From: CAVYTF01 sp963771435
GTDB lineage: Bacteria; Bacteroidota; Bacteroidia; Chitinophagales; Chitinophagaceae
NCBI GenBank assembly: GCA_963771435.1
Contig: CAVYTF010000012.1
Span: 1-64,000 of the forward strand
Length of the DNA stretch: 64,000 nucleotides
Reading direction: 5' to 3'
A program made the translations under genes and the position numbers. The notes under the pieces are model-generated. The model had not been told where the DNA came from and did no database searches. It saw nothing but the letters and a program-made list of their open reading frames with translations. This document shows positions 20,341 through 28,647 of this stretch, one piece after another. Each line of letters begins with the position of its first letter. Within the stretch, counting starts at the first letter, position 1.

Positions 20341-20682
20341 TTAATAAAATTCTTTGATAACATCGATAAGACCGATAATATGATTATTAAAATCTTCTAA
20401 TTCCTCCGCGGGCACCCATAATTCAGCGTGAATTTCTCCTCCAACATTTTGTATTTCATATTTAGATAGGAATTCTGCTTCCACTTGAAATTTTGTGACA
20501 AAGCCAGAACCGCTTGCAGGCACGTTCCAGTCTCTTGCAATTTGGATAGCATACTCTTCATTCATAACAGGGTAGAATATTGGTTGATCAAATAATCTTG
20601 GTGGAAATTTTTTCCAGCCGGAATCTTCAATCAGCTTTAATTCTTTATTACCTACCGGTCTGTATAAAGTAATTGCTTCCAT
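20341..20682 (-). CDS. Small conserved protein resembling the 'ADP-ribosylation/crystallin J1' annotated family
   Basis: A 113-residue soluble protein. The segments TLYRPVGNKEL, SGWKKFPPRL, QPIFYPVMNEEYA and ELWVPAEELEDFN are those I associate with a short family often labelled ADP-ribosylation/crystallin J1; that label is not a demonstrated activity. It overlaps the aroB stop codon by one base (TAATG arrangement), indicating translational coupling, and is followed by aroA. It has no obvious role in the shikimate pathway. Confidence 0.7.
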   Translation of the reverse strand: MEAITLYRPVGNKELKLIEDSGWKKFPPRLFDQPIFYPVMNEEYAIQIARDWNVPASGSGFVTKFQVEAEFLSKYEIQNVGGEIHAELWVPAEELEDFNNHIIGLIDVIKEFY

Positions 20683-21710
20683 TATTTAGAAAGTTCTTCA
20701 ACCACCGGCTGAATTTGTTTTATCGTTAATGGCTTTATGAATGCTTTGCCTATTTTTTCCAGCAACACAAAATGTATCACATCGTTTATCCGCTTTTTAT
20801 CAGCCATCATCATTTGCAAAGCTTTGACAGCATCAAATTGAGCAAAAGCAGGCAGGCCGTATTTTTCAATAAGAGAAACAATTTTCTCCGGGGCTTTAAA
20901 TCCTGCAATGTCTCTTGATAAATAAGCCGCTGCCACCATGCCAATTGCAACGGCATGGCCGTGTGGCAAATTATATTCGTTTTCTATTGCATGCCCAAGC
21001 GTATGCCCGAAGTTCAACAGTTTTCTGTTTCCCAGTTCAAATTCATCTTCCTGTACCACTTTGCTTTTCAGCAAAGCATTGCGTTGGATTAGCTTGTTTA
21101 ATAAGGATGCATCCTTTTGAAAATCTGCAAGTTTCTTTTGTTCCAGCATCTTAAACATCGGTGCATCTTTTATGCACGCATGTTTAATAATTTCGGCAAA
21201 ACCATTTACCCATTCTTCTTTCGGCAATGATTTCAATAAGGAATAATCATAGAGTAAAAAGGAGGGTTGGTGTATCACTCCTACCATATTTTTATACAAA
21301 CCAACATCAACGCCATTTTTGCCGCCGATAGCTGCATCAACCATTGCCAGGATAGATGTTGGCACAAACCCGAATTTTATTCCACGCATATAAACTGCGC
21401 CTACATAACCCGTAATATCTGTAATAACACCGCCGCCAACGCCAATCAAAGTTGTTTTTCTGTTTGCGCCCAAACCAATGAGTTGCTCAATGACGGCAGT
21501 AGTGGTTGATTGGGTTTTATTTATTTCGCCGGATGGTAAGATAATAGTGCGCCACCCTTTGAACTTTTTTTCATTCTTGGTGAAAACATTTTCGTCGCTG
21601 ATTATAATAGCGTCGTCTTTCTGTATTATTTCTTCAAGATGGGCAAAGGGTGTATCGAAATAGAATGAAGTCGCGGCGTTGGAAAATTGTATGATTCTTT
21701 TTGTCGCCAT
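20682..21710 (-). CDS. aroB: 3-dehydroquinate synthase
   Basis: A 342-residue NAD- and metal-dependent cyclase converting DAHP to 3-dehydroquinate. Visible motifs are the NAD-binding GVGGGVITDITGYVGAVYMRG region (shown in parts), the substrate/metal region IGGKNGVDVGLYKNMVG, and the metal-binding GHTLGHAIE with a downstream HGHAVAIGM. It is 24 bp after the DAHP synthase/chorismate mutase gene. Confidence 0.95.
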   Translation of the reverse strand: MATKRIIQFSNAATSFYFDTPFAHLEEIIQKDDAIIISDENVFTKNEKKFKGWRTIILPSGEINKTQSTTTAVIEQLIGLGANRKTTLIGVGGGVITDITGYVGAVYMRGIKFGFVPTSILAMVDAAIGGKNGVDVGLYKNMVGVIHQPSFLLYDYSLLKSLPKEEWVNGFAEIIKHACIKDAPMFKMLEQKKLADFQKDASLLNKLIQRNALLKSKVVQEDEFELGNRKLLNFGHTLGHAIENEYNLPHGHAVAIGMVAAAYLSRDIAGFKAPEKIVSLIEKYGLPAFAQFDAVKALQMMMADKKRINDVIHFVLLEKIGKAFIKPLTIKQIQPVVEELSK

Positions 21711-21734
21711 ACTTGTTGCGGGCAGGATCGCCGT

Positions 21735-22823
21735 TTATGAATTCATGATCTTATTTTGATGGTTAATGCTCTCCATGTGAACCGCGTCAAAATATTTTGT
21801 AATGAATTCTTTGCTTAAGCCAAGCTTGTCTCCCTTAAGAAAAGCACGTTCCAATATAGCATTCCAGCGATTTGTTTGCAATATGGTTATGTTATTTTGC
21901 TTTTTGTATTCGCCTATTTTATCGGCTACTTTCATACGCTGCCCAAGTATCTGCATCAGTTCATCATCCAGTTGATTTATTTGCTGGCGTAATTTCTCCA
22001 TGTCTGCATGAAAGCTTTCAGACGCTATATCTTCTCTTCTCCAAACAATGTTATCAAGTATTTCTGCCAACCTTTCAGGCGTTACCTGTTGTTTCGCATC
22101 GCTCCATGCATTGTCTGGGTCAATATGGCTTTCTATCATCAAACCATCATAATCAAGATCAATTGCAGTTTGTGCAATGTCTAATAAAATATCCCTTCGC
22201 CCGCAAATATGCGAAGGGTCATTGATCATCATCAGAGTTGGATTGCGCCGTTTCATTTCAATTGCCAAATGCCACATGGGAGCATTTCTATATTCTGTAT
22301 TTCCATATGAAGAAAAACCACGGTGGATCAAACCAATTTGTTTAATGCCTGCTTTTGCCACGCGTTCTACTGCGCCTGTCCATAATTCCAGATCGGGATT
22401 AATTGGGTTTTTAACAAGTACAGGAACATCAACACCACGCAATGCATCTGCAACTTCCTGCACACTGAAAGGGTTTACTGTAGTTCGCGCGCCTATCCAT
22501 AGTATATCAATATCAAAATGAAGGGCATCTTCTACTTGCTTACCTGTAGCTACTTCTATAGCTATTGGCAAGCCAGTCAATTGTTTTGCTTTTTGCAACC
22601 ATGGCAGCCCTTTTGTGCCAACACCCTCAAAGCTACCAGGCCTCGTGCGCGGCTTCCATATTCCTGCACGGAGTATATCTACCTTTGCTGTTTTATGCAA
22701 GCGTACAGCGGTTTCTACAACCTGCTCTTCTGTTTCAGCACTACATGGGCCGCTAATAATGAGAGGTCGTTTATTCCATTTCTGTTGTGTTATTTCTTTT
22801 GTATTTAACTCCGTTACCTGCAT
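21735..22823 (-). CDS. Bifunctional DAHP synthase / chorismate mutase type II
   Basis: A 362-residue fusion. Residues about 15-265 form a DAHP synthase of the KDO8P/DAHP class (ISGPCSAETEEQ, KPRTRPGSFEG, NDPSHICGRRDIL). Residues about 270-362 form an AroQ-type chorismate mutase (LRQQINQLDDELMQILGQRM, VADKIGEYKK). This fusion order is common in Bacteroidota. It provides the entry step of the shikimate pathway and the branch step to prephenate, so feedback by aromatic end products through the mutase domain is plausible but not shown. Confidence 0.93.
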   Translation of the reverse strand: MQVTELNTKEITQQKWNKRPLIISGPCSAETEEQVVETAVRLHKTAKVDILRAGIWKPRTRPGSFEGVGTKGLPWLQKAKQLTGLPIAIEVATGKQVEDALHFDIDILWIGARTTVNPFSVQEVADALRGVDVPVLVKNPINPDLELWTGAVERVAKAGIKQIGLIHRGFSSYGNTEYRNAPMWHLAIEMKRRNPTLMMINDPSHICGRRDILLDIAQTAIDLDYDGLMIESHIDPDNAWSDAKQQVTPERLAEILDNIVWRREDIASESFHADMEKLRQQINQLDDELMQILGQRMKVADKIGEYKKQNNITILQTNRWNAILERAFLKGDKLGLSKEFITKYFDAVHMESINHQNKIMNS

Positions 22824-22876
22824 ACTGTTGAACTTTTATTCTGCACTTCTATCTTTTGGTTCTTTGCGTAAATGGT

Positions 22877-23278
22877 TTATTTAAGGATTATATTAAATTC
22901 CTTATCCAGGTAAACATCCACACCTGTTGGACCATAAAACTTAACCTCACTTATAGACGCTTTAACCAGTTTTGATTTTAAATCTTTTATAGCTTTTGCT
23001 GCCCAGTCTTTGCCAAAAACATTGCTGTGGAAATGAGCCGTTGTCATCTCAGACTCTGTACAATTAATATTGCTCAACGCGAGTGTAAAGGATCTTACCT
23101 GCAAATCGGGGTTATTTAATTCTACTTTTCCATAATTCAGGAAATCTGCTACGCTCATGGTGTCCATTTCATGAGTGCCTACATAAGCTTTTAAATTAGC
23201 AGTATCAATAACTTTCGTCTGAGCGTGAGTGATGCTTGTTATAAAAAAAGCAGCAATAACCAGCAAAACAATTTTCAT
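22877..23278 (-). CDS. Small secreted protein with a GldM C-terminal-like segment
   Basis: About 133 residues from the ATG at 23278. An upstream in-frame ATG at 23314 would precede the signal peptide with twelve unlikely residues. The signal peptide is MKIVLLVIAAFFITSITHA. The mature part has VRSFTLALSNINCTES and ends in ISEVKFYGPTGVDVYLDKEFNIIL, reminiscent of the GldM C-terminal domain (…I…GPDG…L..I.F.I). It is embedded in the aromatic cluster without an obvious metabolic role. Confidence 0.65.
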   Translation of the reverse strand: MKIVLLVIAAFFITSITHAQTKVIDTANLKAYVGTHEMDTMSVADFLNYGKVELNNPDLQVRSFTLALSNINCTESEMTTAHFHSNVFGKDWAAKAIKDLKSKLVKASISEVKFYGPTGVDVYLDKEFNIILK

Positions 23279-23326
23279 ATATTTAATTTTTAATTGAAGA
23301 TGAGCAAATTTCAAAAGTCAATTTGA

Positions 23327-25015
23327 TTACCTGCTGTTCGCATCGTTCATCCTTATCCTTCTGCCTTTAAAGTTCTTGCCATCTACCGCACGTATCATTT
23401 TAATGGCAGCATCTTTCTCCACTTCGATCCAACTATTCATTTCCTTCATGTCGATCTTTCCTAGCACATCTTTACGCATATCGCTCATGTCTAAAATAAA
23501 TTGCATAAAGCTCGCTTTATAAAAACCATCCTTTGTTCCCAGGTTTACAAAAAGCTTTGTATAATCACTATTTTCAGTATTAAAAGTCCTGCCTTTAGTA
23601 TCCCTGTAGTTTTTATCGTTACCCCCTCTGGCTCTTTCTTCGCCTCTTTCATTTCGTACAGGTATCCTTTCTCTTTTGTCACGTTTATCTTCCCGTATGT
23701 TAAGGTCTCCCGCGTTTTCATAATATTTTAAAAACCTGTCAAATTCACTGGCAGCTACACGTTTCAGCACTTCTTCTTTACTTATATCTGCAAATTTTTC
23801 TGCGAGCATTGGCACATAAGTTTCATAATCGCCATGGCTTATATCAGTCTGCAATAGTTTTTCCATGAATGAAAAGAACTGTTTCCTGCATACATCTTTA
23901 CCGCTTGGTATTTCCAGTTTATGAAATTGAGACTGCACCATTCTTTCTATCTGTTTCAGTCTTCCCACTTCACGGCTATGTACTATGCTCATAGAAATGC
24001 CCACATTTCCAGCACGGCCTGTCCTGCCGCTTCGGTGTGTGTACACTTCCATATCATCAGGAAGTTCAAAGTTTATAATATGCGTAATGCCTACTACATC
24101 AATACCACGTGCTGCTACATCAGTAGCAATCAGGAGTTGAAGAGTTTTGTCACGGAACTGCCCCATCACCCTATCGCGTTGTTGTTGTGTCAAATCGCCG
24201 TGCAGTGCATCAATATCATAACCTTCTCTTGTTAATTTTTCGGCTATATCCTGCGCATCTTTTTTGGTGCGGGTAAAAATGATACCATAAATACCAGGGT
24301 TAAAATCTATCAGCCTTTTCAATGTTTCGTAGCGCTGGTGTGCTGCCGTAACAAAATACTGGTGGTCAATATTTTTATTACCTGAATTTGCTTTACCTAC
24401 CGTAACTTCCACAGGCTCTTTCATGTATTTCCTGCTCACGCGGCGTATTTCAGAAGGCATTGTTGCACTGAAAAGCCATGTTGCTTCACGCTTTGGCGTG
24501 TTTTGGAGGATGAATTCTATATCTTCCTGGAAGCCCATATTCAGCATTTCATCGGCTTCATCCAATACTACATATTTTATTTGCTCAAGGTTAATAGCCT
24601 TGCGTTCTATCAGGTCTATCAGCCTTCCCGGGGTTGCTACTACTATTTGCACACCCCGTTTTATATCACGTATCTGTATACCAATGCTCGCACCGCCATA
24701 CACAGCAACAATGCTAACATTGCGGCTATATTTTTTAAACAGTTCCACTTCATTCACTATCTGTATGCATAGTTCGCGGGTTGGACAAACAACCAATGCC
24801 TGGGGAAACTTTTGGTCTGAATCAATTAATTGCAGCAGTGGTAATCCAAATGCAGCAGTTTTTCCGGTGCCTGTTTGCGCAAGGCCGATAAAGTCTTTTG
24901 TACCGCTTAGCAAAACCGGTATTGCTTTTTCCTGTATTGTTGTGGGTTCGGTATAACCGAGGTCATGTACTGCTTTCAGTATGTGCTCTTCTAATCCTAA
25001 ACTCTCAAATGTCAT
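23327..25015 (-). CDS. DEAD-box RNA helicase with DbpA/CsdA-type RNA-binding domain
   Basis: A 562-residue ATP-dependent RNA helicase, probably in ribosome assembly or cold-shock RNA remodelling. Motifs in order: Q motif region, AQTGTGKT (Walker A), PTREL, TPGR, DEAD, SAT, ARGID and HRSGRTGRAG. A charged Arg/Lys linker around residues 440-475 is followed by a C-terminal DbpA/CsdA RNA-binding domain (LFVNLGTKDGF ... GKIDMKEMNSWIEVE ... FKGRRIRM). It sits inside the aromatic cluster but has a 90-bp gap and its own candidate promoter upstream, so it may be transcribed separately. Confidence 0.93.
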   Translation of the reverse strand: MTFESLGLEEHILKAVHDLGYTEPTTIQEKAIPVLLSGTKDFIGLAQTGTGKTAAFGLPLLQLIDSDQKFPQALVVCPTRELCIQIVNEVELFKKYSRNVSIVAVYGGASIGIQIRDIKRGVQIVVATPGRLIDLIERKAINLEQIKYVVLDEADEMLNMGFQEDIEFILQNTPKREATWLFSATMPSEIRRVSRKYMKEPVEVTVGKANSGNKNIDHQYFVTAAHQRYETLKRLIDFNPGIYGIIFTRTKKDAQDIAEKLTREGYDIDALHGDLTQQQRDRVMGQFRDKTLQLLIATDVAARGIDVVGITHIINFELPDDMEVYTHRSGRTGRAGNVGISMSIVHSREVGRLKQIERMVQSQFHKLEIPSGKDVCRKQFFSFMEKLLQTDISHGDYETYVPMLAEKFADISKEEVLKRVAASEFDRFLKYYENAGDLNIREDKRDKRERIPVRNERGEERARGGNDKNYRDTKGRTFNTENSDYTKLFVNLGTKDGFYKASFMQFILDMSDMRKDVLGKIDMKEMNSWIEVEKDAAIKMIRAVDGKNFKGRRIRMNDANSR

Positions 25016-25036
25016 CTTTTATATTTAAATTTTGCG

Positions 25037-25044
25037 CAAAGGTA
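25037..25044 (-). promoter_or_regulatory. Candidate -7 promoter element upstream of the DEAD-box helicase
   Basis: Read on the minus strand this is TACCTTTG, matching TAnnTTTG, 21 bp before the ATG. The -33 TTTG is not evident at the expected distance. It would allow transcription of the helicase and downstream aro genes independently of the pheA attenuator. Confidence 0.4.
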
Positions 25045-25104
25045 ACTATCATTGAGTGATTGTATTTATTATAGGCTCTTTGGAGTACCTACTATACATT
25101 CTTT

Positions 25105-25968
25105 TCATCTTTTCAATCCACCCAGATCCTTATTCAGAACCTTATTTATTTTATTCGCATTCTTGATCAACTCTCCCAAATAATCATAATTTTCTTTTTC
25201 CAAACATGCTTTAAACTTACGTAATTGCGTGATATGTTCATTCAGCACATCCAGTACATTTTCTTTGTTCTGCATGAAAATAGGCACCCACATGGCCGCA
25301 TTGCTTTTTGCCAAACGTACAGTGCTTTCAAAACCTGCGCTTGCTAATTCAAAAATGGCGTCTTCTTCTTTTTCTTTTTCCAGCACTGTGTTTGCCAGTG
25401 CAAAAGAAGTGATATGAGAAATATGGCTCACATAAGCAACATGCACATCGTGCGCTTCTGCATTCATATATACGAGATACATTCCCAATGCAGCATACAA
25501 TTTTTCAGCAAGCGCTAAAGCATCCACATCGCTTTCTTCTTTGTTGCAGATTATTGTTGCCTTTCCTGTAAAAGCACCATGTTGTGCAGCTTCGGGGCCG
25601 CTATATTCTGTTCCCCACATTGGATGCGTGGCAACATATCTTCCGCGTTTTGAATGGTCTTTCACTGCTTCGATCAAGTTATGTTTTGTAGAACCTGCAT
25701 CGATCACAACTTGCTTTTCTGCCAGGTCTAATATTTGCGGCAATAATTTTACACAAGCATTTACAGGAATGGCAAGAACAACTATATCTGCACATTTAAC
25801 TGCATCTTCCAAAGACATTATTTCATCTGCCAAACCAAGTTCTAAAGCCTTTTTGGCGTGCATTTCATTTGCATCAACGCCTATAATGTGCGTTGCAAAA
25901 CCTTTTTCTTTCAATGTTAATGCCATTGAACCGCCAATTAAACCAACACCAACAATTGCTACTTTCAT
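25105..25968 (-). CDS. tyrA: Prephenate dehydrogenase
   Basis: A 287-residue NAD(P)-dependent enzyme of tyrosine synthesis. The N-terminal Rossmann motif is GVGLIGGSMA; the substrate-domain segments HPMWGTEYSGPEAA and the histidine-containing DVHVAYVSHISHITSFAL are characteristic. It starts 6 bp after the aminotransferase stop and forms the pheA-aminotransferase-tyrA head of the cluster. Confidence 0.93.
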   Translation of the reverse strand: MKVAIVGVGLIGGSMALTLKEKGFATHIIGVDANEMHAKKALELGLADEIMSLEDAVKCADIVVLAIPVNACVKLLPQILDLAEKQVVIDAGSTKHNLIEAVKDHSKRGRYVATHPMWGTEYSGPEAAQHGAFTGKATIICNKEESDVDALALAEKLYAALGMYLVYMNAEAHDVHVAYVSHISHITSFALANTVLEKEKEEDAIFELASAGFESTVRLAKSNAAMWVPIFMQNKENVLDVLNEHITQLRKFKACLEKENYDYLGELIKNANKINKVLNKDLGGLKR

Positions 25969-25974
25969 TTGTTT

Positions 25975-27126
25975 TTACTTTTTAATTCTCTCAATTGCTT
26001 CCTCAAATATTACCACGCTTCCGCAAAGGCTTATTCGTATAAAATCATTTCCTGCAGTTCCAAAGATGTCACCGGGTGTAAGGAACACATTCTTATTATA
26101 TAATACCTCATCGCTTAATGCATAGCCGTGTTTATAGTTTGAAGGTATTTTCGCCCAGATAAATAAACCTGCCTGCTGTTTTGAATAACTGCATTTAAGC
26201 AAGTCAAGCAACTCGTATACTTTCTCTCTTCTTTGTTTATAAGTATCATTTACGCTGTCGTACCAATCTTTATCAAGGCTTAAAGCTTTTGCAGCAGCGA
26301 GTTGTACAGGAAGAAACATGCCGCTATCCATATTGCTTTTAAAACGCAGTACTTCATCGATCCTTTCTTTAGCACCGCACAAAACACCCACACGCCAACC
26401 AGCCATATTGTGCGATTTGCTTAAGGAGTTCAGTTCTATCACACAATCTTTTGCGCCCTTTATTGCCAGCAAGCTCATTGGTTCCTCATTCAAAATAAAA
26501 CTATAAGGGTTATCATGGCAGATAAGGATATTGTGTTTTTTGCCAAAAGAAACCAATGCTTCAAATAATGCCGTAGTAGGCAATTGTCCCGTTGGCATTT
26601 GCGGATAATTCACCCACATTAGCTTCACTTTTGAGAGGTTTCTTTTCTCTAATTCTTCAAAATCAGGAAAATAATGATTGCTTTCTTTTAATTCATAATC
26701 TATGCAAACGCCACCAGCCAGTTTTACTGCACTTCTGTAAGTGGGATAGCCCGGGTTGGGAACCAATGCCTCATCCTCATCATTTAAATAAGTCATGCAG
26801 ATATGCATGATGCCTTCTTTGCTGCCGATCAGTGGCAGTATTTCAGTATCGACATTTAATTCAACACCATAATAATTGTGGTACCAATCCTTAAAGGCAT
26901 TTCTCAAAACAGGCGAACCTTTATAACTCTGGTATGCATGAACATTTGGTTTCTGGCTTTCTTCATTCAGCACTTTTATCACATCAGGATGCGGCGGCAG
27001 ATCAGGGCTGCCGATACCAAGATTGATTATTTGCTTGCCCTGTTTATTCAACTCATCAATTTCCCGCAACTTTTGCGAGAAATAATATTCGCCGATGCCT
27101 TCCAACCTTTTTGCGGTTTGTATCAT
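25975..27126 (-). CDS. PLP-dependent class I/II aminotransferase (aromatic pathway context)
   Basis: A 383-residue fold-type I aminotransferase. The PLP-binding lysine lies in ELNSLSKSHNMAGWRVG; upstream are NPGYPTY and the pyrimidine-binding Asp/Tyr region (CHDNPYSFI). Its place between pheA and tyrA suggests it transaminates phenylpyruvate, hydroxyphenylpyruvate or prephenate. Sequence alone does not separate this from aspartate or LL-diaminopimelate aminotransferase activity. The distance to the reconstructed pheA stop is 17 bp. Confidence 0.9.
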   Translation of the reverse strand: MIQTAKRLEGIGEYYFSQKLREIDELNKQGKQIINLGIGSPDLPPHPDVIKVLNEESQKPNVHAYQSYKGSPVLRNAFKDWYHNYYGVELNVDTEILPLIGSKEGIMHICMTYLNDEDEALVPNPGYPTYRSAVKLAGGVCIDYELKESNHYFPDFEELEKRNLSKVKLMWVNYPQMPTGQLPTTALFEALVSFGKKHNILICHDNPYSFILNEEPMSLLAIKGAKDCVIELNSLSKSHNMAGWRVGVLCGAKERIDEVLRFKSNMDSGMFLPVQLAAAKALSLDKDWYDSVNDTYKQRREKVYELLDLLKCSYSKQQAGLFIWAKIPSNYKHGYALSDEVLYNKNVFLTPGDIFGTAGNDFIRISLCGSVVIFEEAIERIKK

Positions 27127-27143
27127 GGTATCATTTTAATGCT

Positions 27144-27973
27144 TTAGCCAACCTTGCCGTTTTTGTATAAACCATATATTTTTATTTCTTCCGTCAACGG
27201 CTTTATATCATCCATCACTTTATAAAACTGTTCTGCGCGTCAAACTCCATATCTGCATGAAAGCTGTATTTAAAATCACTGCCCGGTATGGGAAAGCTTT
27301 GCAGTTTGCTTAAATTAATACCGCCTTCCGCAATAGCAGTAAGCACTTTTGCAAGGCTTCCGCGGGAATGATCGGTATGAAAATTAACCGATGCTTTATT
27401 CGCTCCTGCAACATTTTCTGCAACATCTTCCCTTTGCAGCACTAAAAATCGTGTATAATTATTCTTCATCGTGTGAATATTCGGCGCAATTATTTGCAGG
27501 TTAAACAGTTCTGCTGCCAGTTTGCTCGCAATGGCGGCAATATGTTTGCTTTTATGCTGTTGCACATGTTTTGCGCTCAATGCGGTATCTTCTGTTTCAA
27601 CCAGTTTCCAGTTATGTTTATCAAGGTATTGCAGGCATTGCTGGATAGCCATAGGGTGGGAATGGACCTCCTTTATGTCTTCCAGCGCCACACCTTTGTT
27701 CACTAATAAATGCTGGTTAATTTGCAGGTACACTTCACCCACAATTTTAAGGTTGCTCTTTTGCAGCAGGTTATAATTGGGAAGAATGCTTCCGGCAATA
27801 GAATTTTCAATGGCCATTACGCCGCCGTTGGTTTCCTTTTTGTTTGATGCCATTTTTATCACTTCCCTGAAGGTGGCACAAGGCAGCACTTTCACTTCAT
27901 TGCCAAAAAAATGCCTTGCTGCCTGCTGGTGAAAACAACCTTCAAAACCCTGTATGGACACCCTTATTTTCAT
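27144..27973 (-). CDS. pheA: Prephenate dehydratase, with a frameshift near the C-terminus
   Basis: Prephenate dehydratase with catalytic-domain motifs IENSIAGSI and NNYTRFLVL (TRF signature), followed by an ACT regulatory domain (GSLAKVLTAIAEGGINLSKLQS). The uninterrupted frame stops at 27215 after 252 residues (...FDAQNSFIK). Shifting frame near 27240 restores a typical family ending (AEQFYKVMDDIKPLTEEI..., about 33 residues) that stops at 27144. The 830-nt span is one base short of a multiple of three, so a single base is missing near the GCGCG at 27238-27242. This is either a sequencing error or a real mutation truncating the ACT domain. The start codon lies 3 nt beyond the attenuator T-tract. 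Confidence 0.9.
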
Positions 27974-27976
27974 AAT

Positions 27977-28008
27977 AAAAAATCCCGGCCTTTTTTAGGA
28001 GCCGGGAT
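27977..28008 (-). terminator. Attenuator terminator hairpin directly upstream of pheA
   Basis: On the minus strand the perfect stem ATCCCGGC (28008-28001) / GCCGGGAT (27989-27982) is followed by six T residues (27982-27977, including the last stem base). The pheA ATG begins at 27973. This is a textbook intrinsic terminator, placed where it can stop transcription before the structural genes and possibly also mask the pheA start. Confidence 0.9.
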
Positions 28009-28031
28009 GGTATGTTTAGTATTTTTAAAAC

Positions 28032-28118
28032 TTATGGTTTTGCAAACACAACCCGGCTTTTGCTTCTATAATAAAAGTAAAAGAAATAAGAGCCGGCGTA
28101 TATGTTCAATAACTTCAT
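28032..28118 (-). CDS. Aromatic leader peptide (28 residues, YFFYFYY run) of the pheA attenuator
   Basis: A short frame, ATG at 28118 and TAA at 28034-28032. Residues 11-17 are Tyr-Phe-Phe-Tyr-Phe-Tyr-Tyr, with a further Tyr7 and Phe25, so 9 of 28 residues are Phe or Tyr. Regulatory leader peptides of amino acid operons are known to carry runs of codons for the product amino acid. Its start lies only a few nucleotides after the predicted transcription start, so it may be translated from a nearly leaderless mRNA. It is 58 bp from the pheA ATG. Confidence 0.88.
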   Translation of the reverse strand: MKLLNIYAGSYFFYFYYRSKSRVVFAKP

Positions 28119-28125
28119 TGCAGGT

Positions 28126-28156
28126 CAAAAATAGGCATAAAGCATTTGTAAACAAA
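28126..28156 (-). promoter_or_regulatory. Promoter of the pheA leader and operon
   Basis: On the minus strand TTTG (28156-28153), 19 nt, then TATTTTTG (28133-28126): an exact match to the Bacteroidota TTTG-N19-TAnnTTTG promoter. The expected transcription start is near 28121, placing the leader-peptide ATG at 28118 almost at the 5' end. Confidence 0.8.
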
Positions 28157-28230
28157 TTTTTTGCAGATAAATTATTACTTAAGGCGTTCATGTGGCATGA
28201 TTTTTAAACCATTTCTATTAAAACTACATC

Positions 28231-28566
28231 ATGAAAAACAATCCATTCATCATAATCGGGCTTTGCATCTTTATCAGCATTGCTTCTATACATCCTGCAA
28301 AGGCGCAGGATACTACCAACCGTTTTGAAAGAACCTTGCCTAATACATCCCTTTCAAAGCCAACTGATACTGCAAGGGGCACACAATCCCCACCTGTTAA
28401 TCTTAATCCGCCAAATACTCCCGCAACTTTACAGGGAAACAACAGCACACCGGGCAATCCACAGCCTGCAACGCCTATTTATAATAACCCAAACAATTCT
28501 CCAGCAAACAATCCGCCCCCTCCGCATTCTTCCAAATTAGTGCGTGGTGTCACGAATTCGAAATAA
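28231..28566 (+). CDS. Secreted Pro/Asn-rich protein of unknown function
   Basis: A 111-residue protein with a signal peptide (residues 1-25, ...ASIHPAKA, cleavage before Q26). The mature part is disordered and rich in Pro, Asn, Thr and Ser (PPVNLNPPNTPAT, NNSPANNPPPPHSS). No domain is recognised. It is divergent from the pheA leader, sharing its upstream region, and ends about 80 bp before the pyrophosphatase gene. Confidence 0.65.
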   Translation: MKNNPFIIIGLCIFISIASIHPAKAQDTTNRFERTLPNTSLSKPTDTARGTQSPPVNLNPPNTPATLQGNNSTPGNPQPATPIYNNPNNSPANNPPPPHSSKLVRGVTNSK

Positions 28567-28647
28567 GTTTCAATTCTGAAAGGGGCAATCCTATACAATA
28601 CTAAGGAAGGCATTTATTATTTTATTTTTTTGAAACCTAATTGAAAT

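Larger units (their letters stand above)
27977..28121 (-). promoter_or_regulatory. Ribosome-mediated transcription attenuator controlling pheA-aminotransferase-tyrA
   Basis: Four mutually exclusive segments are visible on the minus strand: 1 CCGGCT (28096-28091, just before the aromatic codons), 2 AGCCGGG (28058-28052), 3 CCCGGCT (28006-28000) and 4 GCCGGGAT (27989-27982). 1 pairs with 2, 2 pairs perfectly with 3 (antiterminator), and 3 pairs with 4 (terminator). Inference: ribosome stalling at Phe/Tyr codons frees segment 2 for the 2:3 antiterminator and lets transcription enter pheA. With plentiful Phe and Tyr, 1:2 and 3:4 form and transcription stops. This is the classical trp/phe leader logic. 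Confidence 0.87.

Noticed and set aside
27977..28121. A T-box riboswitch upstream of pheA
   Set aside because: No T-box sequence or specifier-loop architecture is seen; the aromatic leader peptide and 1:2/2:3/3:4 stems explain the region better.
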